Shown in pieces: positions 1 through 7,735 of a DNA stretch of 40,001 nt. Position numbers and translations under genes: made by a program. The notes below the pieces were generated by a model that was given only the letters and a program-made list of their open reading frames with translations, searched no databases and was not told the DNA's origin. The stretch spans positions 1 through 40,001 of the forward strand of contig NZ_MVIF01000048.1 of NCBI RefSeq assembly GCF_002086675.1, in the 5' to 3' direction. Each line of letters starts with the position of its first letter. The first letter of the stretch is position 1. This stretch comes from Mycobacterium persicum (lineage in GTDB: Bacteria; Actinomycetota; Actinomycetes; Mycobacteriales; Mycobacteriaceae).

Positions 1-561
1 GGCTCCCCCGGCACCGCCGGCCGCACCGGCGCCGCCGGCGCCGCCCAACCCGCCGTTTCCGATGAGTCCCGCGGCACCCCCGGCGCCCCCTGCTTGCCCG
101 CCGGCGGTTTGCGAATAGCCGCTACCGCCGTTGCCGTAGAGGAGCCCACCGGCCCCGCCGTTGGGATTGGCCGCCGTCCCATCGGCGCCGTTGCCGATCA
201 GGGGGCGGCCCAACAGCGTCTGGGCCGGCGCATTGATCGCACCCAACACGGTGTCCTGCAGCGCCTGCAACGGCGAGGCGTTGGCCGCCTCGGCGGCCGC
301 ATAAGCGCCGCCCGCGCCGTTGAGTGCCTGCACAAACTGGGCGTGAAAGGCGCTCATCTGAGCGCTGATCGCCTGGTAGGCCTGCCCGTGACCGGCAAAA
401 ACCGACGCTACGGCCGCCGAGATCTCATCGGCTCCGGCCGCCAGCACCCCGGTGGTTGGGAGGGCAGCCGTCGCGCTGGCCGCGCCCAGCACTGAACCGA
501 TCCCTTCCAGATCCGTCGCCGCCGAAGCCAGCATCTCCGGAATCGCCACCAGGTGCGCCAT
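1..561 (-). CDS. PE_PGRS family protein, 3' part outside window
   Basis: Reading from the ATG at 561, preceded by a good GGAGG ribosome site, gives 187 codons open to the window edge. Residues 1 to about 95 form a PE domain (starts MAHLVAIPEM, with the PE-like motif at residues 8-9). The type VII secretion motif YxxxE is seen as YAAAE at residues 87-91. A linker with GRPLIGNGADG (about 118-128) is followed by Gly-Ala repeats of the GGAGGA/GNGG kind, the PGRS region, which continues beyond the window. PE_PGRS proteins are exported to the mycobacterial surface through ESX-5. No PPE partner is visible downstream of its start. The family is characteristic of slow growers, which is the main taxonomic clue here. 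The specific function is unknown; the family assignment is firm. Confidence 0.93.
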   Translation of the reverse strand, partial: MAHLVAIPEMLASAATDLEGIGSVLGAASATAALPTTGVLAAGADEISAAVASVFAGHGQAYQAISAQMSAFHAQFVQALNGAGGAYAAAEAANASPLQALQDTVLGAINAPAQTLLGRPLIGNGADGTAANPNGGAGGLLYGNGGSGYSQTAGGQAGGAGGAAGLIGNGGLGGAGGAGAAGGAGGA

Positions 562-710
562 TGCTACCTCCAGCCGTTCGTCGGTGAACTATTGACGGCA
601 GCGTAACTGTGACGTAGACGCAAATTCCGGCATTCCCCTGAACTCATATTTGCCAGCGGCCGCGGCCCCAAGCTGACACCGCGAGCCGTGCGGAGCCAGC
701 GAATCTGCGA

Positions 711-1655
711 TCAGGACGCCGGTCGCTGCGCGGACACGAAAAGTGTTGGTGGCATGGAATCTTTGAGATCGCTGGGCACGCTACGGCCGTAACGGGCCAA
801 CACCTCCGACATGGTCCGCGACGACACCTGCCAGCCGTGTCGCGATAGCCAGTCGGCCGCGGCGGTGCGTTCCTCGGCGTACCAGAGGTCGTCGAGGTCG
901 GTCACCTCGACCGTGACCAGCCGGGCGGCGGCGGCTCGCATGCGCTGCATGTCCTCACGCTGGCGCCGCACCAGGTCTGGGTCGAGGAAGCCCTCGCCGG
1001 GCGCGTTGCAGGCAAGCCGACTGCCGGGCGGGCTCAGGGCATCGATGCGCTCGAACAAGAGGTCTTGGGCCTTCGCCGAAAGATAGCGCAGCAGGCCCTC
1101 CGCCGACCAGGCCGAAGGCTCGGGCGCATCAAACCCAGCCTCCTGCAAGGCCGTTGGCCAATCCCGCCGCAGATCGATCGGAACATTCACCAGGTGTGCC
1201 GTCGGGCGTGCGCCGTGCCGGCGCAGCGTTGCGGTCTTGAAGTCCAACACCTTGGGCTGGTCCAGCTCATAGACGACGGTGCCGTCGGGCCACGGCAGCC
1301 GCCACGCGCGGGCGTCGAGTCCCGCCGCCAGAATCACCACTTGCCGCACACCGGCGTCGGCAGCGCCCAGAAAAAACTCGTCGAAGAACGCCGTCCGGGT
1401 GGCCATGAAGTCGACCATCGCACGAACCCGGGAGCGCACCTCGGGTTCGGCATCGGCCGCCTGGGCCAGCAACCGGGGATCGGCGAAAACCGACCAGATG
1501 CCCTCGCCCGCCGCTTCGACGAACACCCGGGCGAACGGATCCTTGATGAGCGGGTTTTCGCTCTCGGTCTCGGCGGCGCGAGCGGCGGCCACGCCCAGGG
1601 CGGTGACTCCCACACTCTCGGTGATGTCCCAGGAATCATTGTCAGTTCGCGGCAT
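711..1655 (-). CDS. SAM-dependent methyltransferase, TIGR00027/LCMT-like (Rv3767c-like)
   Basis: The 314-residue protein begins MPRTDNDSWDITESVG, the usual N-terminus of the large mycobacterial family of putative class I methyltransferases related to leucine carboxyl methyltransferase (TIGR00027). The SAM-binding motif is seen as VVILAAGLDARAWRL, followed by an acidic strand ending YELDQPKVLDFK that would hold the ribose. The Ser-Ala-Glu-Gly-Leu-Leu-Arg-Tyr-Leu stretch at mid-protein is also a family signature. A GTG two codons upstream (1661) is an alternative start, but the ATG fits the family. Substrates are unknown for most members. It is divergent from a broken NTF2-like gene starting at 1739, the arrangement I recall for Rv3767c and Rv3768 in M. 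tuberculosis. Confidence 0.88.
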   Translation of the reverse strand: MPRTDNDSWDITESVGVTALGVAAARAAETESENPLIKDPFARVFVEAAGEGIWSVFADPRLLAQAADAEPEVRSRVRAMVDFMATRTAFFDEFFLGAADAGVRQVVILAAGLDARAWRLPWPDGTVVYELDQPKVLDFKTATLRRHGARPTAHLVNVPIDLRRDWPTALQEAGFDAPEPSAWSAEGLLRYLSAKAQDLLFERIDALSPPGSRLACNAPGEGFLDPDLVRRQREDMQRMRAAAARLVTVEVTDLDDLWYAEERTAAADWLSRHGWQVSSRTMSEVLARYGRSVPSDLKDSMPPTLFVSAQRPAS

Positions 1656-1738
1656 CCCCACACCCCGTCGGATAAGGTCGGATTAAGTCGGTTTTCGCGA
1701 GCCATTCTTCCAGCGGCTGCGGGCTACGATCGCTCGCT

Positions 1739-2052
1739 ATGACACGCACGCCCCAGGAAGTATTCGCCCACCACGGTCGGGCGCTGGCCACCGGCAACCT
1801 CGACGAGATCGTCGCCGACTACGCCGACGACTCCGTGGTGCTCACCTCAGCCGGCGTCGCGCGCGGCAAGGACGCCATCCGGCAGGTATTCGTCAGGTTG
1901 CTCGACGATCTGCCCGACGCGGCGTGGAACTTGAAAACTCAGATCTTCAAGAACAGCACGTCGCCGACGGCATCGACACGTTCGTGTTCGCCGACGGCAT
2001 GATCCGGGTTCAGACAGTGCGCTACACCTTGCGCGCCAAGCCTCAGGACTGA
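1739..2052 (+). pseudogene. NTF2/SnoaL-like protein broken by an internal deletion (Rv3768-like)
   Basis: From the ATG at 1739 the frame encodes a typical NTF2-like N-terminus: an alpha helix, the DEIVADYADD segment, GKDAIRQVF, and then WNLKTQIFK. After about 1950 it turns into low-complexity sequence and stops at 2002. The expected C-terminal strands (VADGIDTFVF, MIRVQTVRYTL) are present in another frame from about 1955 to a TGA at 2050-2052. The strand normally lying between QIF and the DG-DTFVF segment is missing. The gene has therefore lost roughly a dozen codons in an out-of-frame deletion, not a single base. Its 3' end overlaps the convergent gene that ends at 2043. The original product was probably a small uncharacterised cone-shaped NTF2-fold protein. 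Confidence 0.8.
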
Positions 2053-2429
2053 CTCAGCAGCTCGGCCATCTTCGGGATGATGGCCTGAAGCGCCTTCACC
2101 GGGCGAATCATCACCTTGACCGACACGATCTGGCCGTCGTCGTTCCAGTGGAGCATGTCGATTCCGTTGACGTAGATGCCTGCCACGTCGGCTTCGAACT
2201 CGAGGATGGCCGAGCGTTCACCGTGCCACTGCTCGACGTAGTGAAAACCGGAGTCGCCGAACAACTTCAACGCCGCAGCCAAATACGCGACCACTTGCGC
2301 CCGCCCTTCCTGCGGCCTAAAGACCGCGGGCGAGAAGAAGACCGCATCCTCGGCGAGCAACGCTTCGAGACCATCGATGCGCCCGGAATCGACGATCTCG
2401 ATCCAACGCTGGAGTACCGGCGACGTCAT
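2043..2429 (-). CDS. NTF2/SnoaL-like domain protein
   Basis: The ATG at 2429 gives a 128-residue protein starting MTSPVLQRWIEIVDSGRID. The pattern of an N-terminal helix, then LEALLAEDAVFFSPAVF, a helix ending YLAAALKLFG and four C-terminal beta strands is that of a single NTF2-like domain. A longer reading from 2510 would run into the divergent gene starting at 2453 and is unlikely. The two divergent starts are only 23 bp apart, so their promoters must overlap neighbouring coding sequence or the transcripts must have very short leaders. The fold serves many functions (hydrolases, isomerases, binding proteins), so no reaction is assigned. Confidence 0.8.
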   Translation of the reverse strand: MTSPVLQRWIEIVDSGRIDGLEALLAEDAVFFSPAVFRPQEGRAQVVAYLAAALKLFGDSGFHYVEQWHGERSAILEFEADVAGIYVNGIDMLHWNDDGQIVSVKVMIRPVKALQAIIPKMAELLSQS

Positions 2430-2452
2430 GGCACCAGAGTAGGTTTTTACAG

Positions 2453-3478
2453 GTGGACCTGGAAGCGGTGGCCGCATGGATGTCCGAACGGGGACTCGGC
2501 GAGGGTCCATTGCAGGACGTCGGCGCGGTAACCGGCGGAACGCAAAACGTCATGCTGCGATTCACCAGGTGCGGCCGGCAGTATGTGCTGCGGCGCGGGC
2601 CGCGGCACCTGCGGCCGCGCAGTAACGCGGTGATCCTGCGGGAAACCCGGGTCCTCGCCGCGCTGGCCGGCTCCGACGTCCCGCATCCGCGGCTGATCGC
2701 CACCTGCGACGACCCCGGTGTGCTCGGTGACGCGGTCTTTTACCTGATGGAGCCCGTCGAGGGTTTCAACGCCGGTGAGGGGCTGCCGCCGCTGCACGCG
2801 GGCGACGCACAGGTGCGGTTCGGGATGGGCCTGGCGATGGCCGATGCGCTGGCCAGGCTGGGCGCGGTAGACCATGTCGCCGTCGGGCTCGCCGACTTCG
2901 GCAAACCGGAAGGCTTCCTGGAACGCCAAGTGCCGCGCTGGCTTTCCGAGCTGGAGTCCTATCAGCAGTACGACGGCTACCCCGGCCCGCAGATCCCGGG
3001 AATCAAGCAGGTGTCAACGTGGCTGGAGCACCATCGGCCGACGATGTGGACACCCGGCATCATGCATGGGGACTACCACGCCGCCAATGTCATGTTCTCC
3101 TGGACCGGGCCGGACGTGGTCGCCATCGTCGACTGGGAAATGTGCACGATCGGCGACCCGCTGCTGGACCTGGGCTGGCTGCTGGCGACCTGGCGCCCGC
3201 CCGACGGGTCGAGCGTCTTCAGCCACGCGTTGGGCGGCCAAAGCGGACTGGCCAGTACCGACGACCTGCTGCACCGGTATGCCGCCAACACCACCCGCGA
3301 CCTGTCGCACATCACCTGGTACACCGTGCTGGCCTGCTTCAAGCTCGGCATCGTGATCGAGGGCACGCTGGCCCGCGCCTGCGCGGGCAAGGCCGAAAAG
3401 CAAGTCGGTGATCAACTGCATGCGGCCACCGTGCACTTATTCGAGCGGGCGCTGACCATCATCGAGTCGCGGCGCTGA
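2453..3478 (+). CDS. Phosphotransferase (APH fold) family protein, FadE36/ACAD10-like
   Basis: This 341-residue protein has the aminoglycoside/choline kinase fold. Residues 27-48 give the glycine-rich loop and VLRRG, which holds the ATP-binding region. The catalytic loop is HGDYHAANVMF (about residue 204 on), and the metal-binding segment is VAIVDWEMCTIGDPLLDLG, both intact. The family is related to the kinase domain of ACAD10/11, which phosphorylates 4-hydroxyacyl-CoAs. The M. tuberculosis relatives carry the misleading name FadE36 although they contain no acyl-CoA dehydrogenase. The start may be GTG: the first codon at 2453 lies close behind the divergent ATG at 2429. A role in hydroxy-acyl-CoA catabolism is inferred from the family only. 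Confidence 0.85.
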   Translation: MDLEAVAAWMSERGLGEGPLQDVGAVTGGTQNVMLRFTRCGRQYVLRRGPRHLRPRSNAVILRETRVLAALAGSDVPHPRLIATCDDPGVLGDAVFYLMEPVEGFNAGEGLPPLHAGDAQVRFGMGLAMADALARLGAVDHVAVGLADFGKPEGFLERQVPRWLSELESYQQYDGYPGPQIPGIKQVSTWLEHHRPTMWTPGIMHGDYHAANVMFSWTGPDVVAIVDWEMCTIGDPLLDLGWLLATWRPPDGSSVFSHALGGQSGLASTDDLLHRYAANTTRDLSHITWYTVLACFKLGIVIEGTLARACAGKAEKQVGDQLHAATVHLFERALTIIESRR

Positions 3479-3622
3479 CGTGCGCAGAGCGCGACGACAT
3501 CCCGGCATCTGATGGCGGCACCTACCGTGGGCCGTGAGCAAGACTCCCATCAGCCTCATGGCCGGGTCTAGTGTCGGGGGCAGCGGCGATGATCGTCCCA
3601 GCGCCGCTGAAGGAGGCCGCAC

Positions 3623-4138
3623 ATGACTGCGCTGCAACCGGGCACCACGAACGCAGAGTGGGTTCGGGAGGTGTTTCGGCGGGTGTTCGACGAACGTGAT
3701 TTCTCCCATGCACAAGACTTCTGGAGCGACGACTCGGTCGATTACTTCCTCGCCACCGGTGAAACCGTGCGCGGGGCAGCGGCCTTGACGCAATGGTTCA
3801 CGGGACTCTTCGCAGCGGTCCCGGATTGGCGGCTGGTGATCGAGAACGTCGTCGACGACGGCACCGGCCAGGTCGTGGTCCAGTGGAAGGGCGGCGGATC
3901 GTTCACGGGATCGCCTTTTCAGGACATCGAAGCGACCGGCCGCCGAGTCGAGATTCTCGGATGCGACGTCATCCGGCTGGCGCCCGACGGCCGGGTGGCC
4001 AGCAATACCGTCTACTACGACGGTGCCGGATTTGCTCGTCAGATCGGGATGCTACCGATGACAGGCACCCGCGCCGACCGCCTGGTCACCCGCGGGTTCA
4101 ACGCAATCACCAGGCTGCGTCGTCGCCTCGGGCGGTAG
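3623..4138 (+). CDS. SnoaL-like polyketide cyclase / ester cyclase family protein
   Basis: The 171-residue protein is preceded by a strong GGAGG site about 8 bases upstream of the ATG. Residues 10-130 match the SnoaL pattern: EWVREVFRRVFDERD, then GxAALTQWFTGLFAAVPDWRL, VVVQWKGGGSFTG and a terminal VASNTVYYDGAGFARQIGMLP. The last 30 residues form a basic tail (TRLRRRLGR). SnoaL itself catalyses an intramolecular aldol condensation in nogalamycin synthesis, but there are no polyketide genes here and most relatives are uncharacterised. It is the third NTF2-fold gene within 2.4 kb, the others being at 1739 and 2043. Transcribed alone; it converges on the DUF385 gene ending at 4266. Confidence 0.82.
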   Translation: MTALQPGTTNAEWVREVFRRVFDERDFSHAQDFWSDDSVDYFLATGETVRGAAALTQWFTGLFAAVPDWRLVIENVVDDGTGQVVVQWKGGGSFTGSPFQDIEATGRRVEILGCDVIRLAPDGRVASNTVYYDGAGFARQIGMLPMTGTRADRLVTRGFNAITRLRRRLGR

Positions 4139-4265
4139 GCCGGAACATCCGGTTTCGGTCGGAAAAGGTCGTGGTCGGGCCAAAACCGCAGTCCCACAAG
4201 CTAATTCCGCATCCATCGGATGAATTGGGAACGCCTTGACGGGCGTCGCGCCGGCAGGTCGGCGG

Positions 4266-4643
4266 TCAGTTAGCGTTAGCCAGTCGTACGGTGATGCTGA
4301 CGCGTCCCTCGTTGTCGCGCTGCGCGACGCCATGCCCGGTGTGCTCTGTCCCGTCGAGCCGCAGCGTGAGCGGGCCCCCGTTGCCGAGGAAATTCCGCCA
4401 CCACGTCTTCGCCTCGGGCATCTTGACGCTGATGATGACCTGGTTACCGGCGCGTCGGTATGCGACCGGGATGGTGAAGCTGCGTCCGGAACGCCGCCCG
4501 GTATAGCTGAGCAGGGCGATGTTGTGGTTCACCAATCCACCCAAGCGTGCCGAAGTGGCCACCGCGGCCACCGGCGCATTGAAAGCCGGCGCGGCGCGCA
4601 TGAGAAGTCGTCCAAGCGTTTTCGGTCGTACGATCACGATCAC
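4266..4643 (-). CDS. DUF385 / deazaflavin-dependent nitroreductase family protein
   Basis: This 125-residue protein has the split-beta-barrel pattern of the DUF385 (Ddn-like) family: NHNIALLSYTGRRSGRSF, IPVAYRRAGNQVIISVKMPEAKTWWRNF and LRLDGTEHTGHGV. The TGRRSG and WWRNF motifs are family hallmarks. Ddn-type members use the deazaflavin cofactor F420 to reduce quinones or nitroaromatics, while other members lack enzymatic evidence. It is 66 bp downstream of the DUF1772 gene on the same strand and probably co-transcribed with it. The divergent TetR gene at 5281 is the likely controller. Family assignment is solid; the cofactor is inferred. Confidence 0.83.
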   Translation of the reverse strand: MIVIVRPKTLGRLLMRAAPAFNAPVAAVATSARLGGLVNHNIALLSYTGRRSGRSFTIPVAYRRAGNQVIISVKMPEAKTWWRNFLGNGGPLTLRLDGTEHTGHGVAQRDNEGRVSITVRLANAN

Positions 4644-4709
4644 TATCTCCCTTCAGGTAGGGGACGGCCTCAGGTCTGGGACCGTGCAGTCCGTCGCGGC
4701 CGGTGTGGG

Positions 4710-5180
4710 TCAGACGATCAGCGTCAGGCACAGCGCTGCCAGTGCCACCCCCTGCAGAATGGCGCGAGCGTTGATAATGCTGTCCCAATTGGACTGCAGC
4801 AACCGGGCATTCGTCGGGAGCCGGCCGGCGGTAGCGGCGGAGGTGAGCTGGCGGTTAATCGGCGCGCTGACCCGCACGTAAAGCGCAATCCACGCCAGCA
4901 GTATCACCACGGCACCGACCACCGTAATGGTTGGCGTCCATTGACCGGCAATCGCGAACAGTGCGGCACTTGCGACGGCAGCCACAACCCCGAGAACCCC
5001 GGGTACGGGCATCCGCCGGTCGCCGTAACGATGCACCTGGCCCATTACCGCCACCAGGGCGCGCTCGTCCACCGCGGCCAGTGCTGGTCGCTGAACAAGC
5101 GCGCAGAACACGTCGGTGCCGTACACCACCGCAGTACCCAGCACCGAGATTATTGCCAACATCTTGGCGAGCTCGATCAC
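4710..5180 (-). CDS. DUF1772-like integral membrane protein
   Basis: The 156-residue product has four predicted membrane segments: residues about 5-25, 60-80 (PVPGVLGVVAAVASAALFA), 84-104 (TITVVGAVVILLAWIALYV) and 138-156 (ILQGVALAALCLTLIV). The segment NRQLTSAATAGRLPTNARLLQSNWDSI between helices three and four has the conserved Asn and Trp typical of DUF1772 (anthrone oxygenase-like) proteins. The start lies 100 bp from the divergent TetR gene. DUF1772 genes often sit beside regulators and oxidoreductases, as here with the downstream DUF385 gene. No activity can be assigned. Confidence 0.8.
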   Translation of the reverse strand: MIELAKMLAIISVLGTAVVYGTDVFCALVQRPALAAVDERALVAVMGQVHRYGDRRMPVPGVLGVVAAVASAALFAIAGQWTPTITVVGAVVILLAWIALYVRVSAPINRQLTSAATAGRLPTNARLLQSNWDSIINARAILQGVALAALCLTLIV

Positions 5181-5208
5181 CTCGAACCTCCTATCGGGTC
5201 GTCATTGG

Positions 5209-5271
5209 TAGCAATGCTAGCGGTTAGTCGCGCTCGTAACAATAGCATTACTAATGTATCTAGCGATGCTA
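5209..5271. promoter_or_regulatory. Three operator-like 11-bp repeats between the DUF1772 and tetR genes
   Basis: The 100-bp divergent region contains TAGCAATGCTA (5209-5219, a perfect palindrome around one central base), TAGCATTACTA (5243-5253) and TAGCGATGCTA (5261-5271, one mismatch). In addition ATAGCAT (5242-5248) and ATGCTAT (5266-5272) form an inverted repeat. These AT-rich sites stand out in GC-rich DNA and lie where a TetR repressor would control both its own gene and the divergent membrane/DUF385 pair. This is an inference from position and symmetry. Confidence 0.6.
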
Positions 5272-5280
5272 TGGTGAAGC

Positions 5281-5925
5281 ATGGCCATCAATGAGCGCCG
5301 GGCTCGCGAACACGCCGCGCGTCGTCGACTGATCATCGCTACGGCGCGGCAATTGGCGGAAGCCGAGGGCTGGGAAGCTGTCACCACCCGTCGGCTCTCC
5401 GAGGAGATTGAATACAGCCAGCCCGTGTTATACAAGCACTTCTCGGGTATGGATCACATCGCTGAAGCCGTGGCGATCGACGGGTTCGCCGAACTGGCCG
5501 AGGTGCTGTCGTGCGCCCGTCGCGGACGACGGACTCCCAAGGCGACGCTGAAACGAATCGCACATGCCTACATCGAGTTCGCCGAGAAGAACCCGGCGCT
5601 CTACGACGCCATGTTCATCCGGGCAACCACATTGCGATTCGCCGACACAGCTACCCCACCCGAGTTGTCAGCGGCCTTCGAAGAGCTACGTCAAGCAATC
5701 ACAGAAATTGCGGACCGACAGGACGTCGACACCCTGACGGAGGTGTTATGGGCGGCGCTGCACGGACTCGTCGCGCTCAACCGCGCGGGCCGATTGCGCC
5801 CGGGGCAACACGGCGCTCGAGTCGAGCTCCTGATTAGTCAGTTCACTCGTGCAACCCACGCTACTGAACCCGACCGGCGCGCTCCCCCGCGCCGAAGAAC
5901 TTCAAGATCCGTCGCCGATTCGTAA
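5281..5925 (+). CDS. TetR family transcriptional regulator
   Basis: The 214-residue protein opens with a basic arm and an N-terminal TetR helix-turn-helix. RRLIIATARQLAEAEGWEAVT is followed by TRRLSEEIEYSQPVLYKHFSG at about residues 33-55, where the recognition helix is SQPVLYKHF. The C-terminal part (FAEKNPALYDAMFI and later helices) has the TetR_C_33/WHG-like ligand domain. The last 20 residues are Arg/Pro-rich and probably disordered. It is divergent from the DUF1772-DUF385 pair and faces three operator-like repeats immediately upstream, so autoregulation and repression of that pair are likely. The ligand is unknown. Confidence 0.9.
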   Translation: MAINERRAREHAARRRLIIATARQLAEAEGWEAVTTRRLSEEIEYSQPVLYKHFSGMDHIAEAVAIDGFAELAEVLSCARRGRRTPKATLKRIAHAYIEFAEKNPALYDAMFIRATTLRFADTATPPELSAAFEELRQAITEIADRQDVDTLTEVLWAALHGLVALNRAGRLRPGQHGARVELLISQFTRATHATEPDRRAPPRRRTSRSVADS

Positions 5926-6045
5926 GTCCACGATCAGTTCGGCGCAGCTACCCGCCGGCGAAGTCAAGCCGCCGGACGGAACCAAATGCATTTCCGCGAG
6001 AGATTTGTCAAATGTCCTCGTCCCGAGGCGCGCATACTGGTCGCC

Positions 6046-7365
6046 GTGAATCCCCTAACCCGTTCATTCCGCGTCGGACTCCACGGCGTGATTGCTGCTG
6101 CCGTCGTCTTCACAAGTGCTGTCGGCTGCGGGGGCGATCGCAATCGTGCGGAGTCCACACCAGGACCGACACCCGCGCCCGTCACGCGGTCAAGCCTTCC
6201 GTACGACAACACGCCGGACGTTGCCGCGGCGGATGAGCAGAGTTTTGTCAACGCCACCAACGGTTTCGGGCTGGACCTGTTCCGGCGCATGTCGGCGGCC
6301 AGTGAAAAGAACCTGGTCTTCTCTCCGCTGAGCCTCGGCGTCGCGTTGTCGATGGCCTATGCCGGTGCCGCCGCTGACACGGCGGCTCAAATGAAAACCG
6401 TGCTGCGCGATCCGTTTGGCAATGACAGCTACTACCGTGCCATGAATCAGCTGCTGCTCGAGCTTCGTTCACGCAACCGCGCTGCGATCTCTGCCGAGGA
6501 CCCGCGGAGCATCGAACTGGCGATGGTCGACGCGGTCTGGCTGCAGCGTGGCATGTCGGTTCGCGCGCCGTTCCTCGACATCCTGGCTACCCAATACGAT
6601 GCCGGCGCGCACCTCGGCGACTTCAAGGGCAACCCCGACGGCGAGCGGGTCACCATCAACAACTTCGCCAGCGACGCGACGAAAGGGCAGATCAAAGACC
6701 CGATCCCGCCGGGCGCGATAGACGAGTTGACGCGTGTCGTGCTGCTGAACGCGGCCTACCTCAAGGCGAGCTGGGAGAGCCCATTTCCGACACAAGACAC
6801 GCGCGACGGCAGCTTCCGCGTGACTCCGCAATCAGCGGTCACCGTGCCGATGATGCACAAGGCGAGGTCGCTGCCCTACGTGGCCGGGTCGAATTTTCAG
6901 GCAGTGGAACTCCCCTACGTGGGCGGCGACCTCACGATGCTGATCGTGTTGCCGGCGGAGGGACAGCTCCAGGCGGTTCGCAACGGCATGGACGACGCTT
7001 GGTTCCGTAACTTGGCCTTTGTGCAGGGGCCCGTCGTGCTGAGTTTGCCCAAGTTTCGTATCACCTGGGGACCCGAGGAATTCAAGGAGACTTTGGCGGC
7101 AATGGGGATGCCGCGCGCATTCGACGAGAAGCAGGCGGACTTCTCCCACATCACCACTGACGAACAGCTGAAGATCACCCACATACTGCAGAAGGCCTTC
7201 GTCGGGATCGACGAGTTCGGTACGGAAGCCGCAGCCGTTTCAACGGTGATCGGCGGAGGGTTTGGTCCGGTCGAAGAGGTGACGGTCGATCACCCGTTCC
7301 TGTTCGCGATTGTCGACAAGACCGGCGCAGTGCTCTTCGCGGGACAGGTGATGGATCCGCGCTGA
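6046..7365 (+). CDS. Serpin (serine protease inhibitor) lipoprotein
   Basis: The GTG at 6046 gives a 439-residue precursor whose first 28 residues form a lipoprotein signal peptide. It has an Arg-containing start, a hydrophobic core VIAAAVVFTSAVG and the predicted lipidated Cys28. An in-frame start at 5986 would bury this signal. The mature part is a full-length serpin: NLVFSPLSLGVALSMAYAGA, then VDAVWLQ, VVLLNAAYLKASWESPF, VELPYVGGDLTMLIVLP, LPKFRITW and a terminal VDHPFLFAIVDKTGAVLFAGQV. The reactive-loop hinge GTEAAAVSTV has small residues at P12-P10, the pattern of inhibitory serpins. Counting from the hinge puts P1 near the Phe of GGGFGP, which would suggest a chymotrypsin-like target; this is approximate. 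Transcribed alone. Confidence 0.9.
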   Translation: MNPLTRSFRVGLHGVIAAAVVFTSAVGCGGDRNRAESTPGPTPAPVTRSSLPYDNTPDVAAADEQSFVNATNGFGLDLFRRMSAASEKNLVFSPLSLGVALSMAYAGAAADTAAQMKTVLRDPFGNDSYYRAMNQLLLELRSRNRAAISAEDPRSIELAMVDAVWLQRGMSVRAPFLDILATQYDAGAHLGDFKGNPDGERVTINNFASDATKGQIKDPIPPGAIDELTRVVLLNAAYLKASWESPFPTQDTRDGSFRVTPQSAVTVPMMHKARSLPYVAGSNFQAVELPYVGGDLTMLIVLPAEGQLQAVRNGMDDAWFRNLAFVQGPVVLSLPKFRITWGPEEFKETLAAMGMPRAFDEKQADFSHITTDEQLKITHILQKAFVGIDEFGTEAAAVSTVIGGGFGPVEEVTVDHPFLFAIVDKTGAVLFAGQVMDPR

Positions 7366-7468
7366 GGCATGGCGGTGCGGCACATCGATGAGATCGGCCG
7401 GCCTTCCCGGCACAGCCGCCCGACTTACCCGCGCGACCGCGACGCATGGTCGACGACATCGCTAAGTC

Positions 7469-7499
7469 TCACAGTTACTGTGATAATGTGGAACTGTGA
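7469..7499 (+). promoter_or_regulatory. Palindromic operator and likely leaderless promoter of the toxin-antitoxin pair
   Basis: TCACAGT (7469-7475) and ACTGTGA (7477-7483) make a perfect 15-bp palindrome around one base, and a further half site ACTGTGA occurs at 7493-7499, across the antitoxin GTG start (7496). The hexamer GATAAT (7482-7487) resembles a -10 box. Transcription would start about 7 bases downstream, essentially at the GTG, so the mRNA is probably leaderless; there is no ribosome-binding site. Binding of the antitoxin here would block the promoter, the usual TA autoregulation. Confidence 0.65.
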
Positions 7500-7735
7500 A
7501 AAATATTACCGTCGCCGTCCCCGACGAGGTCTACCGGGCGGCACGGATTCGGGCGGCAGAACTTGGCCAGTCGGTAAGTACGCTGGTGGCGGGATATCTC
7601 ACTTCACTTGCTGAACGCGATGCCGCGTTTTCGCGGCTCGAGGAACAGCAGCGAAAGATCCAGAATGAGATTCGTCGGTTTCGCGCCGCAGATCGTCTGA
7701 GCCGCGACCAAGTCCACGCCCGTGCGGTTCATTGA
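7496..7735 (+). CDS. Ribbon-helix-helix antitoxin, VapB-like
   Basis: This 79-residue protein starts MKNITVAVPDEVYRAARIRA, the beta strand and first helix of an RHH/MetJ-Arc DNA-binding domain. It continues with ELGQSVSTLVAGYLTSLAE as the second helix. The C-terminal half is charged (EEQQRKIQNEIRRF) and would wrap the toxin. The GTG start coincides with a predicted leaderless transcript start. Its last 14 bases overlap the toxin gene at 7722, giving translational coupling. The role is to neutralise the PIN toxin and repress the operon through the palindrome upstream. Confidence 0.85.
   Translation: MKNITVAVPDEVYRAARIRAAELGQSVSTLVAGYLTSLAERDAAFSRLEEQQRKIQNEIRRFRAADRLSRDQVHARAVH

Noticed and set aside
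4139..4265. Imperfect hairpin around CATCC-ATC-GGATG between convergent genes as a bidirectional terminator
   Set aside because: The stem is only 5 bp and outer pairing needs a bulge; it is too weak to list as a feature.
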